The translations under genes were made by a program, and so were the position numbers. DNA of 53,826 nt from Actinomortierella ambigua (taxonomy: Eukaryota; Mortierellomycota; Mortierellomycetes; Mortierellales; Mortierellaceae), in contig JAAAJB010000206.1 of NCBI GenBank assembly GCA_016098155.1, forward strand, positions 1 to 53,826, given 5' to 3'. Positions 12,701 through 23,362 of this stretch are shown piece by piece. Below the pieces are notes generated by a model that worked only from the letters and a program-made list of their open reading frames with translations, was not told the origin of the DNA and did not search any database. Position 1 is the first letter of the stretch. Each line of letters begins with the position of its first letter.

Positions 12701-15700
12701 CGACGTTTCTATCATCCCTTGTCACATTCTGTTTTGCCTCTTGTGAACATCCTTGAGTGCCAAGTATGTCGGCTTTCTCCTTTGCACTCCCCTCCTCCCC
12801 CCTCCTCTTCTTCTTCTTTCCTCGGCTGGGATGTGGCTCAACTCTACCTCAAGTCGTTACCTGTGCGCTTTCAGCTCGGTCGAGTCGAGTCTTAAACATT
12901 TGGATTGTTCTTTGGTTATGTTGGGGCCTGAATTCTGGATGGACCTGACGACAGGATATTGCTCATCAGCACTTTGTTAAATGTTCTTGCCTATCCTAGC
13001 ACTCGCACCCCCATCCCTATCCCCCACTCCCCCCACCCACAACCTCTCATCCCAACTCCCTTCATTCACTACGACTTTCAATCCTCTTCCTCTTCCTCTC
13101 CCCCCCTCCCCCTTCTATTTCCACCTAGTGATCTCCCAAATCTCGTGTGTCTAAGACCTATTTTTGCTTGCCTCGGGTGGAGGGCCAAGCGTTGCGAGTT
13201 GTGGTGCTTGATAGGGTGTGGATGAGACGCTCGTTTTGCCATCTCTCATCCCAGTTGTCATCACGGGTTTGGCGGGGGGGGGGGAAGGGTGCTTTCCATG
13301 GTAGTAGTTTTCGGAGGAAATTCTTTTTTCTTGGTTGATGGTCGCTTGGACTTTTGAACTAAAAAAAATTCGTTCTTTATGTTTCTTTGTCTGAACGTAC
13401 ATCCATCCAGACAATTCTAGACGTGTGCATTCCCTTTTCTAATCAAGCCTATTGTTAAACAGCAAGTAGAAGAAGGGAACCACACAAAAGGAAAACAGCA
13501 AAGGTAAGACCAATGCCTTCGGTAGTGTACAAATGTATTTGCCATTCTTTTCTTTTTTGCATTTTCGAAGTACTTCATTCCTTTCCGTCCTGGTGAACAT
13601 CAAGGGGAGAAAGGAGAGGAGGGAAGGGGGGGGGTGGAGAAGGAAGAGGCAGGTACTCCATGGGAAACAGTAGCACGCGAAAATCCAAAATCTTTCTTAC
13701 CTCCGAGACACAGGCGCCTGGAAAAAAAAGAAAGCTTTCACAGCCTTCCCTGTGGTCTGGGGACGCGATGGCCTATTTGAAGTCGTCGAAATCAACAACA
13801 ACAAAAAAAGGCCAGAAGCTTTTCGGGGGCGCGAGGGGGAGGGGCAAGGAATGAGTTGGAGCTCTTTTTTTTTTGTTTTTGCTCGTGTTCTTATTTTTGC
13901 AGGCGATGAGTTTGCATGTGTCGATCTGCCCTTTCTTTATTGCCCGATAATGGAGGGAGAGAGGGGATGCAAACTTTGTGGTTTCCAAACGGTGACAACA
14001 AACAACACGCAACCCCCCCCCCACTTTCTTTAACCTTTTTTTTTTCCACCCCATAACCTCTTTTTGCAAGCTTGGGTTTTGTCTTGCGTGTTATGTGGGA
14101 CGTGTGTTTCTTTTTTCTTTTTTGGTTTATTGCTCGACTCATTCGGCGATACCAAAAAGTTGTTTGTTGTATTTTGGCAGCTTTGCTCACCCCTCCCCAT
14201 GGGCCAGGTTTTTTTTGTTTCCTTTCTTTCGGGTGCTATGTTTGTATCATTCCTTGCTTTGCAGTGGACTTTGCAAAACAACCTTCACTCCCTCCCCCTC
14301 CCCCCGCCCAAAAAAGCAAGCTGCATCTTTTTTACTTCTCTTGCCCCCTAGGACACTTGCATCTGAAGAAAGAGTGTATGTTTGGGCGAGGCGGGGGGGG
14401 GAGGTAGGCGGTATGAGGACATAAACCGGTGACAGGAGCAATGTAGCATGTTCCTTCTACCTCCCTTTTCAATCTCTCCCTCCCGCCCAGCCAAAAGGAT
14501 ACACAAAAAAAGCATATCGCCTAATCGTCATCATCCTCCCCAATCCATTAAAATGCAAATACGCCAATGGGGACCTTTCGTTGGGCAGATAAGGGGTGGT
14601 GTGGAGCGGAGGGGGTGGATACATTGCATCTGGATCGAAATGCAAATGCGAACAAGTACAAGTGGACAACTCAAGAGGGAGTGTGTGTACGAGAAAGAGA
14701 GAGAGAATGTGTACCAAAAAAGAGAGAGAGAGAGAGAGAGCAGAAGGGTGCAGTTGCATAAATATTGGGTGCATGAGTTGTGATTATTTTAGGTGACTAC
14801 AACACATGTGGGACATTAGCAAAATAATACTAATCGTCCTTGTGGCGCGTGCACCGAGAGAACCGAAGGCAGAGAGGGAGATGGAGATAGGACTAAAATG
14901 GACTGACGGGAATGAGTGGGTTGGTTGGTTGGCCAGGTGGACAGGGAGTACACTGATATGCGTTGCTGTTAATGTTGTTGTCTCGCGCACTGGACACTAC
15001 ATGTTGCATGCAGTTGACCATTTGGGTGGTGGTGGTCGTAGTGGAGGTGGTGGATTTTCTGGAGATCCCCCCGCTAGGGCCAGAACTAAAAAAGCAAAGA
15101 AAAAGATGGCTTTGCAGGCGACTACAGCGACCCAGGAGGAGAGCGGGCTGGACTGGAGCGATGATTTCCCTGTGTTGTGTTTGTGTTTGTGTGTGTGAGT
15201 GTATGTGTATGTGTATGTGTGGTGGATGTATGTCTGCAAGTATGTATGTCTGTATGTGTGGTGGGCCCGGCTTGCATGGTTGTTTGTGTGCAATTGCATC
15301 CAGCCAAAGAGAGAAGAGAGTGAGAGTGAGAGAGGAGAGAAAAAAAAAAGAAGAGAAGAGAAGAGAAAAGGACCCCCGAGAACACAAGCAGCCATTCGTC
15401 ATGGACTTTTTGGTTCTCCCTCCTCTGCGCAAAGGCAAAGGCAGCAGCAGCTGTATGTAGGCAACAGCAGCCGAAGCAGCAACAGAAGCAAAAGGGAGTA
15501 GTCCAAAAAAAAGTGTGTGCAAGAGAAGAGAGGAGAACCCATTGGTAAAGAAGAGAGAGAGAGAGAGAGAGCGGTACACGCGCCCCTCTCTTCGCCTCTT
15601 CTGTGTAATCTTTGCTGCTGTTGCTGCTGCTTGCCCTCCCCCCCCCCATCTCATCCCCTCTTTTCGTATATGTTTGCTTCCTTTCTTACCCTCCATCGCC

Positions 15701-16542
15701 CCCTCTTTTCCCTCTCCACTTTGCTTTCATCTCCCCTATTCCTGCAGTGTGATTGGTTAGTCGCCACTGTACTACTGTGAGTGAATGAGGGTGTATGTGT
15801 GTATGTGTGCGATGTCTTCTGGGACAGAGAGGACTTGGGCCCGTTCTTTTTTCTCCAATGTGGGTGAGTGGGTCTGCTCCTCTCCCATTGTCTCTTGTGT
15901 TCGCTCTCATATGCTTTCTTACTCAGCTTGGGTTCTATAGTAACGGGTGCGGGTACCTGCCTCAACAGCGCGACAACGGCTGTGAGAAAAAAAATGGCTC
16001 AGGCGTCTAGCCAAAGAATCTGCTTGGCTCTATTTTCTCTTCTTTCTTTTTTTGTGTCTGCTTTCCTTTTTGTTCTCCCTGTTTTGTTGTCTTTCATTCT
16101 TTTGCTCGCGTTTCATCTTTTTTATTGGCGTGCGTCGCGTCTTTTTGAGTTCGTCTGTCTTTCTGTCCTGGCTGCCTATCTGTCTGCTACTATCTGTTGC
16201 ACTTCATTTTACAATCATTGCTAACGCACCCAATCACCCGTACTGATCCTCTCCACCCCGCTTCTCACTCGACACACAAACTGCACTTTTCCACGCAACT
16301 ACTCCACACACATTTACACACACAACCCCCCGAACAGAACGCTTGTTGCTCTATCCCCTATCTTCAACCCCCCTCCTCCTCATACATCCCCCACTTTTTT
16401 TTTCTTTTCTCTTCCTTCCTTCCTTCCTTCTCTTTCTGTCTTCTTTCTTTCCTTCTCTCCTTCCTTCTTTCCTTCCTTCCCACCTTCCTCCTCTCCTTTC
16501 TTCCTTCGCCACTTCTCTCCTCCGACACCCCAACGTCTGCCA
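6760..16542. other. Large gene-poor interval
   Basis: Nearly 10 kb hold no frame I can tie to a family. Contents are microsatellites (GAA at 6820-6855, GA at 7280-7325, CT near 9800-9850, GT/CA runs), poly-T tracts, and long pyrimidine-rich stretches, notably 12150-13120 and 16340-16540. Several open frames of 160-260 codons exist (8025-8750 +, 9281-10033 +, 10140-10928 -). They have no domain, no splice support and erratic composition. The last few kb probably contain promoter and leader sequence of the downstream zinc-finger gene. Confidence 0.5.
6820..6856. repeat. (GAA)n microsatellite
   Basis: About twelve gaa/aga units just upstream of the SDR start. It reads as a CTT tract in that gene's leader. 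Confidence 0.9.
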
Positions 16543-16558
16543 ATGGCTGAAAGTACAG
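16543..16558 (+). other. Candidate short 5' coding exon of the first zinc-finger gene
   Basis: ATGGCTGAAAGTACAG is followed by GTAAGC, a strong donor. Splicing to the AG at 17204-17205 (after tgctagc) would join G to TC and enter the zinc-finger frame exactly in phase at V-A-E-C-A-P-T, giving an N-terminus M-A-E-S-T-V-A-E-C. It would replace the first five codons of the ATG-17190 model. The acceptor has a poor pyrimidine tract, so both starts remain possible. Confidence 0.35.
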
Positions 16559-17189
16559 GTAAGCTACGATCCATGGACGCCCTATACTTTTTTATCATAT
16601 CATTTTTATTTTATTTTATTTTTTATTGTCTCTCATACCCTTGCGCCCCTCCTTCCCCTGCTCCTTGCTCTCTTGCTTCCTCCCTTCTCGTCGTCGTTGT
16701 CCTCTTCCTCTTCCTCCTCCTTTGTTACTCCTGCACGCGCCAATCCACACGCTCTCTCTGTCTCTTTGCTCGCTCGCTCGCTCGCTCTCCCTCCTCCTCC
16801 TCCCCCCCCCACTCCCCTGCCTGCCTGTCTGCCTGCCTTCCTTCCTGCCTGCCCGTCTGCCTTCCTGCCTGCCATTTTATCAATAGCCATGGAAACACTC
16901 TTTTCCAATGTCACTTGATCCGTGGCTAACCACGTCTCTCATCTCTCATCTCTCTTTCTCCTTCTCTCATCTTTGCCACACATCCACAACCCCAAACAAC
17001 CTTCTTTTGATCGTTCGTTCGTTCGTTCGTTCGTTACTTTTTTTTGTTGCTCGTTCTCCTTTATTTCTTATCCTTCCCCCTCTCCCCTTTCCCTTCCCTC
17101 CAACCACAATCACTTTTTCCGCCTGCCTGCCTGCCTGCCTGCGTACAATCACATCACAACCTACCTACCCCACACATACGTACCTTGCC

Positions 17190-18295
17190 ATGTCAATGCT
17201 AGCAGTCGCAGAGTGTGCCCCCACAATCTCTCTTGATATGAGTCCTGAGACCAACACCGTCCATGCCCATGAGCCTTCGCTATCCCCTTCCCATCCGCCA
17301 GCAACCATCAAGCAGGAGCCCGGCCAGGAGGAGAGCCAGACCTCGATGGTCGCCCTTGATGAGGAAGACGACGACGAACATCATTCTTTGCACTCCACCC
17401 CAATCACCTCTGTGCCCATCAAGGGCAGTATGATGGTGCCTAATCCTCAGCTCGACTACTCCACACTCTCCCCTGCACCCCTCAACCCTGCTTCGTCTCA
17501 GGGCCACGGCCCATCCTCGGTTCCTTCCTCACCCACCATCCCTTCTTCCTTCCTCTCGATGCATGGCTCCTCTCCAGGTCTGTACGAACCCATCCGCCGC
17601 AACTCTGTACCGATCCTCACTGCTGACCAAGCCGAGCACAAGCGCAAAGTCTCCGAAGAAAAATATATGCAGCGCCAAGGATCTTGGTCTGGTTCTTCAA
17701 CGGCATCTCTCTCTGTCATTAGCAACGGAGCCCCTCCACCGGTCCTCCATCATATCGACGCCGCCCATCTGGACCCTGCCACGATGCACTACTATCGAAC
17801 CCAACTCTCCCAGCCCCACTTGATCCAACAGCAGCAGCAACTCCAGCAGCAGCAACAAATCCAGCTTCACTCCCTCGGCCATATTGTTCCCTCCCCAACC
17901 CTTCCCAGCACAGACATGACCCCTGCTGCCACCCCACCCGCCACAACGACCTCTGGCAAGGTGAAACGAAACAACTCGATCTGCTCGACAACTAGTGTGT
18001 CCTCCTCCGGAAGTGGCTCGAACAACAAGCATCCTTGCAAGTTCCCGAGCTGCGGATGGAGCTTTAAGCGCTATGAACATTTGAAACGACACATGCTTGT
18101 CCACACCAAGGAGCGCCCGTTTGTGTGCGACTTTGCTGGATGCAACAAGAGCTTTAGTCGTTCGGACAACTTTTCTGCTCACCTACGCACTCACACCAAG
18201 AAGAACTCGGCTCATCGTCGTTATGAAAGCCGCACTACCTCTGATTCCACAATCAAACAAGAGTCAAACGATGCTCAGACCCCACAAGAGCTGCA

Positions 18296-18327
<32 letters not shown>

Positions 18328-19349
18328 AGCAACAGCAGCAACAGCAGCAACAGTCACAGCAATCGCAACAACAGCAACCACCACAAGCTATGGGGGGAAT
18401 GGCAAGCTTTATGCCTCATCCAACACTCCATCTTCCTTCAAGCTACAGCAGCGGATCGCTCTCGCAAGACATGACCGAGTATCGCGAGTACAGCTCGCCC
18501 CCGCGATCACCATCCCAATCGGCCAGTGTGTCATCGACGTCCCTTGCCGGCATGGGTGGTGCCGGCACACCTGCCAATGATAGTGACTCGTTTGATATGA
18601 TGAGCCACTCGGGATATGGCTTTGGTGGCAACAATCTCTACTCTCTTGATCATTCAATGGATCACATCAATGGTATGATGCCTCGCTTCGACTCGATCCG
18701 TTTTGACCTCAAGTCGGTTGCCCCAGGTGACATCCACAAGTCCCATGGCGACGACGAAGGGCCTGATGGCTTGATGGCCAGCACCAACCCGAACGGCGAG
18801 TCACCGCATCCGTCACCCATGCCCCAATACGAACACTTTTCCTTCCCATCCTCAATCTCGACGCACTTTATGCCGATGTTCCACTCTGGCTTCACGCTAG
18901 ATGCCGCCATGCCGCCTCATCATCCCTCTCAGGGCCAGCTGGACCATCACGATAGCCGTGCCTTTGGGCTGAACCATAGTGCCGCAGCAGCAGCCGCTGG
19001 TGGTGAGCACTACACCCCCTCGCCTGCAGCGTCAGGCATGCACGAAGATAGTCCCTTCCATGGTGAGCATGGTCAGCATGGCCAGCATATGCCTGGTTAT
19101 CAGCACGGTGGTTACGGTGGCGGCCATTCGCACGAATTTTACGATACCAAGGGTGGCGCAAATCAGGTGCACCCTTACTCGGTCCATGCCTCGCTCCCGC
19201 CACACCCACCTATGTCGTCCGTCTCGGCCCCATCGTTCCAGGACAATCTATACGCGGCGAACAACGTTACTTCAGTCACGCCTTCGACACCGACGCCAGC
19301 GCTAACACCAACACCAACGCAGAATCAGACCCAAAAAGGTAAGCAATAG
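17190..19349 (+). CDS. C2H2 zinc-finger transcription factor (first of an adjacent pair)
   Basis: The frame from ATG 17190 (MSMLAVAECAPT) to TAG 19349 encodes 719 aa. The frame is open upstream, but only through a CT-rich leader. Two tandem C2H2 fingers lie near residues 283-333. Finger 1 has C-X4-C with F-K-R-Y-E-H-L-K-R-H. The linker is T-K-E-R-P-F, and finger 2 contains F-S-R-S-D-N-F-S-A-H. The two-finger module resembles stress and developmental fungal C2H2 regulators in general, and I do not assign a specific orthologue. The remainder is disordered. The N-terminus is acidic, Ser/Pro-rich and carries I-K-Q-E-P. Gln runs occur before the fingers, a polyQ run of about twenty follows them, and His/Gly-rich repeats (GEHGQHGQH) lie near the C-terminus. 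The role is presumably nuclear DNA binding. The last codons overlap a perfect donor (AAAAG|GTAAGC at 19339), so the true C-terminus may come from a downstream exon (see 19602-19630). Confidence 0.88.
18292..18356 (+). repeat. CAG/CAA array encoding a polyglutamine tract
   Basis: Interrupted CAG/CAA codons encode about twenty consecutive Gln just after the two zinc fingers, followed by S-Q-Q-S-Q-Q-Q-Q. Mixed codons suggest selection on the protein rather than simple slippage. Confidence 0.9.
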
Positions 19350-19601
19350 GATTCATCTCCATCCCAACATTCTCCTTAACAAATACTCCTCCCTATCTCG
19401 CATGGACGCTACTTTGCTCTTTGTTCAGCTTTCATTTTCTCTTTATTATTGCCACCTTTTTCTCCTCTCTTGCTCATGGTGCTTCTCAATCGTTTTGGCC
19501 CTGAACCAGGAAAAATTTGCATTGCATCCTCCCTATCATGGCATTGCTTCTCTTCTCCTCTCCACCTTTCTTCAAATGCTCTATCGATTTGTCAACGGCA
19601 G

Positions 19602-19630
19602 ATGCTGACTCCTCCTCGTCGTCCTCCTAA
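19602..19630 (+). other. Candidate terminal exon of the first zinc-finger gene
   Basis: The donor at 19339 (AAAAAG|GTAAGC) leaves phase 1. The acceptor caacggcag at 19601 is followed by AT GCT GAC and six Ser codons, then TAA at 19628-19630, in the matching phase. The C-terminus would become [13 protein letters not shown] in place of Q-K-G-K-Q. The intron would be 263 nt. Confidence 0.5.
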
Positions 19631-20031
19631 TGCTCGTCCTTCGTCCTCTATCCTACGTCATCCTTCTTTCTTTTGCCTTTCCTCCCCATAATCTATCTCC
19701 CCGCTATGACCCCAAAATTCTGTCCTTGTCCATGTCCACGTCCTCCTTTTGCTTGATCCTTTCTTGTGACTCAAGAATGAACGGGGCTCTCCTCCAGCGC
19801 TGTCACCAAACAACTCCTCTTTTTGCTACACAAGAGTCGTCTTTTTCAGTACCTTACCTCTCTCGTCTCTTTCTATCCTCCTGCCACGGTTTCGCCCTCG
19901 CTTCTCTGTATTTACCACACTATCACCAACCAAAACCATCATCCCATCTCCTTTCGTGCCACCCCCTGTCTCCCACTCCACCTCCATCACCTTCTCACCC
20001 GTCGGGGAACCGTTTAGACCCGACGACGACC

Positions 20032-21477
20032 ATGACAACGCTAACCACCCCAGCCCATGCGACCTCCTCCTCCACATCCACACCAGCACCCGAAGGGTCT
20101 GATACCCCCACTGTTGCTGCTGTATCTAGTCTGCAACCTCCTTCCTCTCATCATCATCACCATCACAACCATCATCATCACTCATCTTCACTCACTTCCC
20201 AACGGCCCGACATTTACGAGTATTGCCACCCTTCAACCATCTCACCTCTACTTGCCGCCAATGGAATGTTGACGGGCCCTCCATCTGTGTATGTGCACCA
20301 ACCCCATCCTATCCACCAGCATTCTCAACACCACCACCACCACCACCACCTATACCACCTGCATCAGGACCATACCATGTCCTCGCCTTCGCCCATGTTG
20401 TCAAACATGACACTTTCTCCTGCCCATGTCCCAGCAGCCACGGCTTCTCCAATGGCGCTGATGAATTCCACGCCCCATTCGACGTTGACTGTGCCCGTAG
20501 GGTCCGTTGTACCTTCGTCGCTGACCTACCATGGTCAGGAGATGACGCCCAACAGTCCATCCGGGGGTAGCAGTGGCACAGCCCATCCCATGTCGCTGTC
20601 TTCCTCCTCGTCGTCTTCTTCTTTCTGTTCTTCCTCTCTTTCATCCTCGTGCTCCTCTTCATCTCTGTCCTCGTTGTCTTCTTCATTATCGTCGTCATCT
20701 TCTTCATCATCGGCATCTTCATTTTCCCCATCCATCCTACCATCCGCACCCGTTGCGGGTGGAACGACGACCAACACCACCAAATCCACCAAATCTATTA
20801 CTAGTACTCTTAATTCTACCTCTACTACCAAGACCACCATCACCGCCCCAACCACTGCCACGCCAAACATTCCATCATCATCATCATCATCATCATCCTC
20901 TACCTTGACATCCACAGGGACAGGGGGCAAGCCTGGCGGCTCTGGCAAGCACCATACTTGCATTGTCCCTGGATGTTCTAAGCGGTTCAAACGGTTGGAG
21001 CACTTGAAGCGACACATCAAAACTCATACGTTGGAACGACCCTTTTCGTGTCCCTATTCATCCTGCACCAAACGGTTTTCGCGAAGCGACAACCTCTGTA
21101 AGTCGCTTCTCCCCTTCCTCCTTCTTTCTATCTCTCTTTCTCTCTATCTATCTCTGTCTGTCTGTCTGTCTCTCTCTCTGCCTCTCTTCCTATCCGTCGC
21201 TCTATCTCTCTCTTTCTATCTATCTGTTCTTGTACAGTTAAACTCTGTTTATATTTCGCGCGCGAGCATTCGCCTACGCTCTCAGCCTCTCCTCTTCCGC
21301 GCTCTCCTTCGTTGTGCTCTTCCTTTCCTGTACCGCGCTGACTCTTCTTTTCTCATATTCTTTTAATTAGCTCAACATGTCAAGACCCATCAGCGTCAAT
21401 TGAATAAGCTCCAACTCAAGCAGCAACGTAATCAGCAGGCTCAAGCTCAGGCACAAGCGCCAGCTCACGGCGCTTAA
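20032..21477 (+). CDS. C2H2 zinc-finger transcription factor (second of the pair)
   Basis: Two exons, 20032-21097 and 21371-21477, have a GTAAGT donor and a ttaattag acceptor, giving 390 aa. The ATG at 20032 ([14 protein letters not shown]) was chosen because the frame further upstream is a pyrimidine-rich leader. Residues 1-305 are low complexity: His runs ([11 protein letters not shown]), many Ser runs and Thr-rich segments. Fingers lie at about 310-365: [16 protein letters not shown], linker [13 protein letters not shown] and F-S-R-S-D-N-L-S-Q-H. The intron cuts finger 2 inside the Ser codon after S-D-N-L. The tail after the fingers is short and Gln/Ala-rich. The finger module is closely related to that of the upstream neighbour, so the pair may derive from an old duplication, although only the first gene lacks an intron in the finger. 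DNA-binding regulator; target unknown. Confidence 0.88.
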
Positions 21478-22340
21478 AAGCGCGAATTGGACGCGTCTCT
21501 TTGATAAAAAAAATTGGCGTCTTGTACTTTTTATTCCTTCTCTCCACCCCTCCTTCCAAGTTGACAATGAGAAAAAGGACCCCCCATTTTCCTCCCCTTT
21601 CTTCCTTGTACCTATTTTATTTGCCTTTTTTTTTCTCCCTCTTGCGGCTTGGAGAGAGGTGTTTGTACATGTTTCTTTTCACGCTTGCCGTTTTTTTTTC
21701 TTTTTCTCGCGTCTCTTGTATCTCTTCGACTCTCTCATTTCTCCCCCCCCCTTTTCCTTTAGACAGTGCTACTCCCCTCGTCGTTCTTGCTCCGCACCTT
21801 CTCCCTTTCTGTTGCATGTTGTGTGTTTTGTTGCTTTCTTTTTTCTTTATGCGTAGAAGTCCTCTCCTTCCCCCCCTTTTCTTGTCTAGTCTTTCTGTAT
21901 CATTCTTCTGCCTTGTTCTGTGCTTTTCTTTTCTTTCCAGTATTTCCATCATAACTTTTTTTTCAGTCATAACAACGCTTTGTTTCTACTATGTAAAAAA
22001 AAAACACACACGCACACACAAACGCACATACACAAACAAGAAAGGTATTCTTTTTATCCCGCCCATCATAACTATGAGGTGAGGATGGATATGGTGTTTT
22101 TTTTCCTTTATCTTCTTTGTTGGACTTTGAACATACCGTCACTGATAGTGCAAAGAAGAAGAGGAAGAAGAAAACAAAAAGATGGTTTTCGGAATGGAGG
22201 GATAAGTTCACAAAGTGGACAAGAGTGCTGACGGGGGGGGGGAGAGGGGGGAAATAAAAGTCGCGTGATGGGTGATGGGTAGTGGCAGGGTATCTTTCTT
22301 TCTATCTCTCTATCTTTTTTGTGGGGGTGGGGGTGGGGTT
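21478..22340. other. 3' intergenic region between convergent genes
   Basis: The second zinc-finger gene (+) and the Rho gene (-) converge here. The sequence is T-rich with no coding frame of note. An aataaa element at 22252 on the plus strand is far from the stop and only a weak poly(A) candidate. Confidence 0.5.
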
Positions 22341-23316
22341 TCACAGGACAATACAAGCTTGTTTCCTCATCCGTGAGAAATTGGAGCGCATGGCCATCTT
22401 CAAAGCAGCCTGGAAGACCTCAGCCAAGCCCTTTCGGGACTTTGCAGAGCATTCAAAGTACTTGCAGTGCAACGAGGCAGCGACGGCTGCGCCTTGTTCA
22501 TACGTCACGAATTGAGACATGTCGACATGGCTATGGGAGGAAGTCGTAGTAGCGGTGGTGATGGAGTTGTCTGTGAGAGATGTGGAGGAAGGTGCCGCAG
22601 TAGAGTGTTCGATGCCCAGGGCTTCGTCCCGGAGATCTGTCTTGAGACCCACCACGAGCTTTGGGATCTTTTCTAGAAAGTGGGTCAACTCTGGAAACCA
22701 CTATTATTTGTCGAAAGACGAAGAAAGCGCACATACACACACGTGTTAGCAACAACAACAACAACAACAGGGAGGAGCGGCAGTGCATATCACTCACACT
22801 CACTCACGCACTCTCTCCCTCTCTCTCTCACACACTATCTCTTACTTTCTCGGTAATGTTGTCAAGACTAGGCGGGTTATTGACGGCGAAGCACATGAGG
22901 ACGACATCGGACTCTGGGTAGGACAAGGGCCGCAAGCGATCATAATCCTCTTGGCCGGCAGTATCCCAGAGCGAGAGTTCAATCTGATGTTTGCCTTGCG
23001 TGACAACCATTGTGTAGTTTTCAAAGACGGTGGGGACATATTTCTTTGGGAAGGAGCCCTTGGAGTGGACGATGAGCATACAGGTCTTGCCACACGCTCC
23101 ATCGCCAACTACGACGAGTTTCTTCCGGGTATCTGCTGGCTGGGAGAAGAGAAAAGAGAATTGTGTGGACCAATCAGATTGAGGGTTTCCTTTTTTGGAG
23201 CCCAAACCACTAACCCCCTTCCCCCTTTTTTAAGCCAAAAAAAGGGCGCTTAGGGCTTCCCGCCCTTCACCCCCCCCCCTTTGTGCTTGATTGTCGCATG
23301 TCTGTCGGCTTACCAT
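22341..23316 (-). CDS. Rho-family small GTPase with a Ser/Thr-rich insert
   Basis: Exons are 23316-23314 (the ATG alone), 23139-22846 and 22700-22341, all GT-AG, giving 218 aa. The protein begins M-P-A-D-T-R-K-K-L. It has the P-loop G-D-G-A-C-G-K-T (13-20), switch [10 protein letters not shown] (35-43), switch [11 protein letters not shown] (59-67), and G-L-K-T-D-L-R in the base-recognition position, where Leu replaces the usual Asn as in some fungal Rho subfamilies. The C-terminus is CIVL, a CAAX box ending in Leu that predicts geranylgeranylation and membrane attachment. The Rho insert helix is replaced by about 35 mostly Ser/Thr residues ([20 protein letters not shown]). The family controls actin, polarity and wall synthesis through GEFs, GAPs and effectors. 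I cannot choose among the Rho1, Rho3 and Rho4 classes. Confidence 0.9.
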
Positions 23317-23362
23317 AGTAAGTTCCTGAATAGGGTACAAGGAGTTGAGAAATCTACGGAAA
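23314..23362 (-). other. Probable leader exon carrying only the ATG of the Rho gene
   Basis: An acceptor tttctacag at 23364-23363 starts a 49-nt exon whose last three bases are the Rho ATG, followed by donor GTAAGC. A strong donor (ACACAG|GTAAGC) on the same strand at 24221-24220 could be the end of the preceding non-coding exon, implying a leader intron of about 860 nt. Confidence 0.45.

Noticed and set aside
12127..12746. Long Leu/Ser/Pro-rich plus-strand frames
   Set aside because: They are translations of a pyrimidine-rich tract (ttcctt/cttcct repeats), open in more than one frame at once.
16908..17189. Upstream extension of the first zinc-finger frame
   Set aside because: It translates a CT-rich leader (L/S/C-rich). 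The first credible starts are ATG 17190 or the exon at 16543.
20309..21020. Acidic or Met/Lys-rich minus-strand frames opposite the second zinc-finger gene
   Set aside because: They are antisense shadows of Ser/His/Thr codon runs in the real gene.
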